Shown one piece after another: positions 61,618 through 64,000 of a DNA stretch of 64,000 bases. The position numbers were made by a program, and so were the translations under genes. The DNA is from Meloidogyne chitwoodi. Lineage: Eukaryota > Nematoda > Chromadorea > Rhabditida > Meloidogynidae. The stretch lies in assembly GCA_015183035.1 (NCBI GenBank), contig JACZZP010000004.1, positions 682,001 to 746,000 of the forward strand, in the 5' to 3' direction. The notes under the pieces were generated by a model that searched no databases, was not told the DNA's origin, and was given only the letters and a program-made list of their open reading frames with translations. Positions within the stretch are counted from its first letter, which is position 1, and the number at the start of each line of letters is the position of its first letter.

Positions 61618-63992
61618 TCAATTATTTAACAAATTATTTCGTTGTACACTAATTTGACGAATTCTAACATTTTGTGAATTATTTAAAACAAAAATAGGTG
61701 GTGTTACAATATTAGTTTGAATATTTTTTTTAAATTGGTTTTTAATTAATTTGCGCAAATCTTTTGAAATTATAACTAAACAAAGTTCTTCAATGCAATG
61801 CATGAGTGTATAATTAGCATTAAAAATGGTAAAAATAATTATAAATAAAGTCGATTGGTCTTCTTTTGAATTTGTCGCATATCCTCTATAAATAGTAAAT
61901 AAATAATATAATCCAATTAACATAGGGCAGGGAGCAATGCTAAACAAGCATACAACAAAAATAATAATACGTCCTTTTGCTGTATTTTCGTTTCCAGATG
62001 GTTGAGTATTTTTTAAAATTACTTTATAAATGAAATAATAAATTAGTAAATAAATAATTGTAAATTTAACTCTGATTATCTTTTCCTATTCACATATAAA
62101 TGGTCAATTGAAATAATTGTCAAAAGTGTTAGTGTGACCGAGTTTCGTTCGTGACCTGACTTACCGGGCTCTGCTGCCTTTATGTCTATTGACAATTTTA
62201 TGTGAATAAGAAAAGGAAATACTAGTCAGATAGTTAATGAGTAAGTCTAAAATAACAAACTGTATTCATAGCAAAATTTTGTCAGAACTGCCAAATAAAT
62301 CAATACAGATATACAAAATGGAATTAAAAGAGGTAAATCTCCGGGCATAAATATACCTCTCATAATAATGCTTAAAGATTAAGTTAATTTTTACTTTTTA
62401 TCAAAAAGACCGCAAGTTTTGCCCGTAGGGCAACCTACTCGCTAGTATTATAAAGGACTAAACTTGCAGACTTTTTAGTGCTCCCAGAAAATTGGGCAGT
62501 GAAGGAACAGTACAAAAACTTGTTAAGAAAATACAAAAATACATTAAAAAGACAAGAAAAATACAAAAACACTTAAAAAATGTTATGTTACTGATGTATT
62601 TGTGTTTTTATGTATTTTTAATGTATTTTTGTATTTTATTGCAAGTTTTTGTACTGTTTCTTCACTGCCCAATTTTCCACTGCCCAATTTTCATAGCACG
62701 CTTTTGTCGCATAAGTGAAAAAAGTGTTTGTGAACTTTAATTTTGCCCTTACTCGTACTTTGCTGTACAAGTACGAATTTGGTACTATCTTTCAAATACT
62801 TTTAAAAAGTGCTGAAAAATTTATTATTTAATTATTCCTTGTTACCCTGTGGTTACTCCTGTAAAGATTTGTATAAAGGTTACGGATGTATAAATTACTG
62901 AAAGAAGACATGTAGTAAAAATAATGTATTTAATATTTCTGTTAAAAATTTAAATTTTTAAATATTAATTCTTTCTTTTTCTGCTGTAATTAAAATAATA
63001 AAATAAACTGTAGAAGTGTTGTATATGATTAGTGGTCTTTTATAGACACTTTAACGGTCTAGTCAATAGACTATATAAGCACCAAGAAATAACCAGTCCA
63101 GATCCGATCATCCGATCTCGACTCAATCTCCAACTTCCCAACCTTCGCCTACAACTATATTTCAACGTGATAAACTGTTTGCTTATTGCTCGTCTACTCT
63201 TCAGTAAACCTCGGACACACCCCTGTTGTACTTAAGTAGGAAACTTAAGATACAACAAGAAGGAAAGAACAAATATCCCAATAAACAAAAAAGTATACCT
63301 TTTGTTCCATATATTCTGATAACTAAAAATAAAGAAGACGGCATGAAAACGATTTAATGCCAAAACAGCCATATGTAAATATGATGCATTTAATCCAAAT
63401 GTGTAAATAATTTGTATAATGTATGTAAATATAAATTGTTTAAATTGTTGCTGTACAAAAAAAAGTAGATGATTATTTACGCATTGTATAATCATAATGG
63501 ACGTACTCATGATGTTAATACAAGACTTAAATTTAATAATATTTAAAAATTTGTTTTATTTATTTTTGCAATCCCAAGAAGCCAGCAACTTTTATCAAGT
63601 ATCATAAAGTAATAGGTTGACTTAAAAGTTTTCGGACGACTTATTTTATCAAAACTTTATTCAAAATTTATTGAAGTAAAAAAAGAAGTTACTAAAATAA
63701 GAACTAGTAAATAGTAAATAAGAATGAAAGGTGTTCGTGGTCACCCTTTATAATTTATATAAAGAGAGATGGATGAATGAATGACTTGAAACATTAAACT
63801 GTGCTTAGGTTGAATAAATTTTTTAAATATTTAACATAGTACCTTACTAAACAAAATCAAGAGTGGAATCTTTTCTTTTGAAAATTTATATAGTGGACGT
63901 ATTAATATTAGCAAAAAAATATTACACATTATAAGTATCAAACATGATAATTTATCACTTGTTGAAAACAAATAGTCAGTGTTGTTTAACAT
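61618..63992 (-). CDS. Srv/Srg-like serpentine chemoreceptor, copy 7
   Basis: Copy of 10021-12395. Exons in order of translation: 63843-63992, 63245-63525, 62261-62370, 61618-62021. Complete, with its start 8 bp before the window end. Confidence 0.75.
62403..63223. mobile_element. Transposon nest in receptor intron 2, copy 7
   Basis: Copy of 10806-11626. Confidence 0.6.
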
Positions 63993-64000
63993 TTTAAATA

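Larger units (their letters stand above)
52012..64000. repeat. Palindrome 4: inverted arms around spacer S3 (partial)
   Basis: Position i pairs with 116012-i. Arms 52012-57449 and 58563-64000 flank spacer 57450-58562. The right arm is cut by the window end. Confidence 0.95.

Overview
The window is very A+T-rich eukaryotic DNA with small spliceosomal introns (GT...AG, acceptors of the TTTTCAG type). It carries nematode-specific serpentine chemoreceptor genes next to a secreted glycoside hydrolase family 5 (GH5) cellulase. An intron-containing GH5 cellulase together with Srsx/Srv-type receptors points to a plant-parasitic nematode of the root-knot/cyst group; the species cannot be fixed from sequence alone.

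Only about 17 kb of the 64 kb is distinct; the rest is near-identical copies. The basic module (M) runs outward from a 1,113-bp spacer S: an 8-exon Srsx receptor gene, a 4-exon Srv/Srg-like receptor gene on the opposite strand and convergent with it, a conserved but frame-broken 94-codon open frame, a 44-residue secreted Cys-rich peptide gene, a 7-exon GH5 cellulase gene, and a 59-bp satellite array. M is present forwards and in reverse complement (M'). The order is: 1-5852 M' (partial); 5853-6965 S; 6966-14274 M up to the Cys peptide; 14275-20946 a direct 6,672-bp tandem duplicate whose Srsx gene is truncated; 20947-26082 GH5 and satellite; 26083-27170 a GC-richer centre C holding a hAT-type element; 27171-38941 M'; 38942-40054 S; 40055-46587 M, cut off after the 94-codon frame; 46587-57449 M' starting inside a shortened satellite; 57450-58562 S; 58563-64000 M (partial).

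All three S copies lie in the same orientation. The locus is therefore best read as direct repeats of an internally palindromic unit [M' S M C], about 26.4 kb before a later tandem duplication and a later deletion. It contains six complete and one truncated Srsx gene, seven Srv-like genes, four Cys-peptide genes and three cellulase genes. My splice models keep reading frame through every exon of both receptors and the cellulase, so most copies look functional.

The cellulase and perhaps the Cys peptide would act outside the cell on the host plant; the receptors would act in chemosensory neurons. Nothing in the sequence links them in one pathway, and their co-amplification may be positional. 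The near-zero divergence between copies means either recent amplification, gene conversion or an assembly artefact, and this must be settled first.
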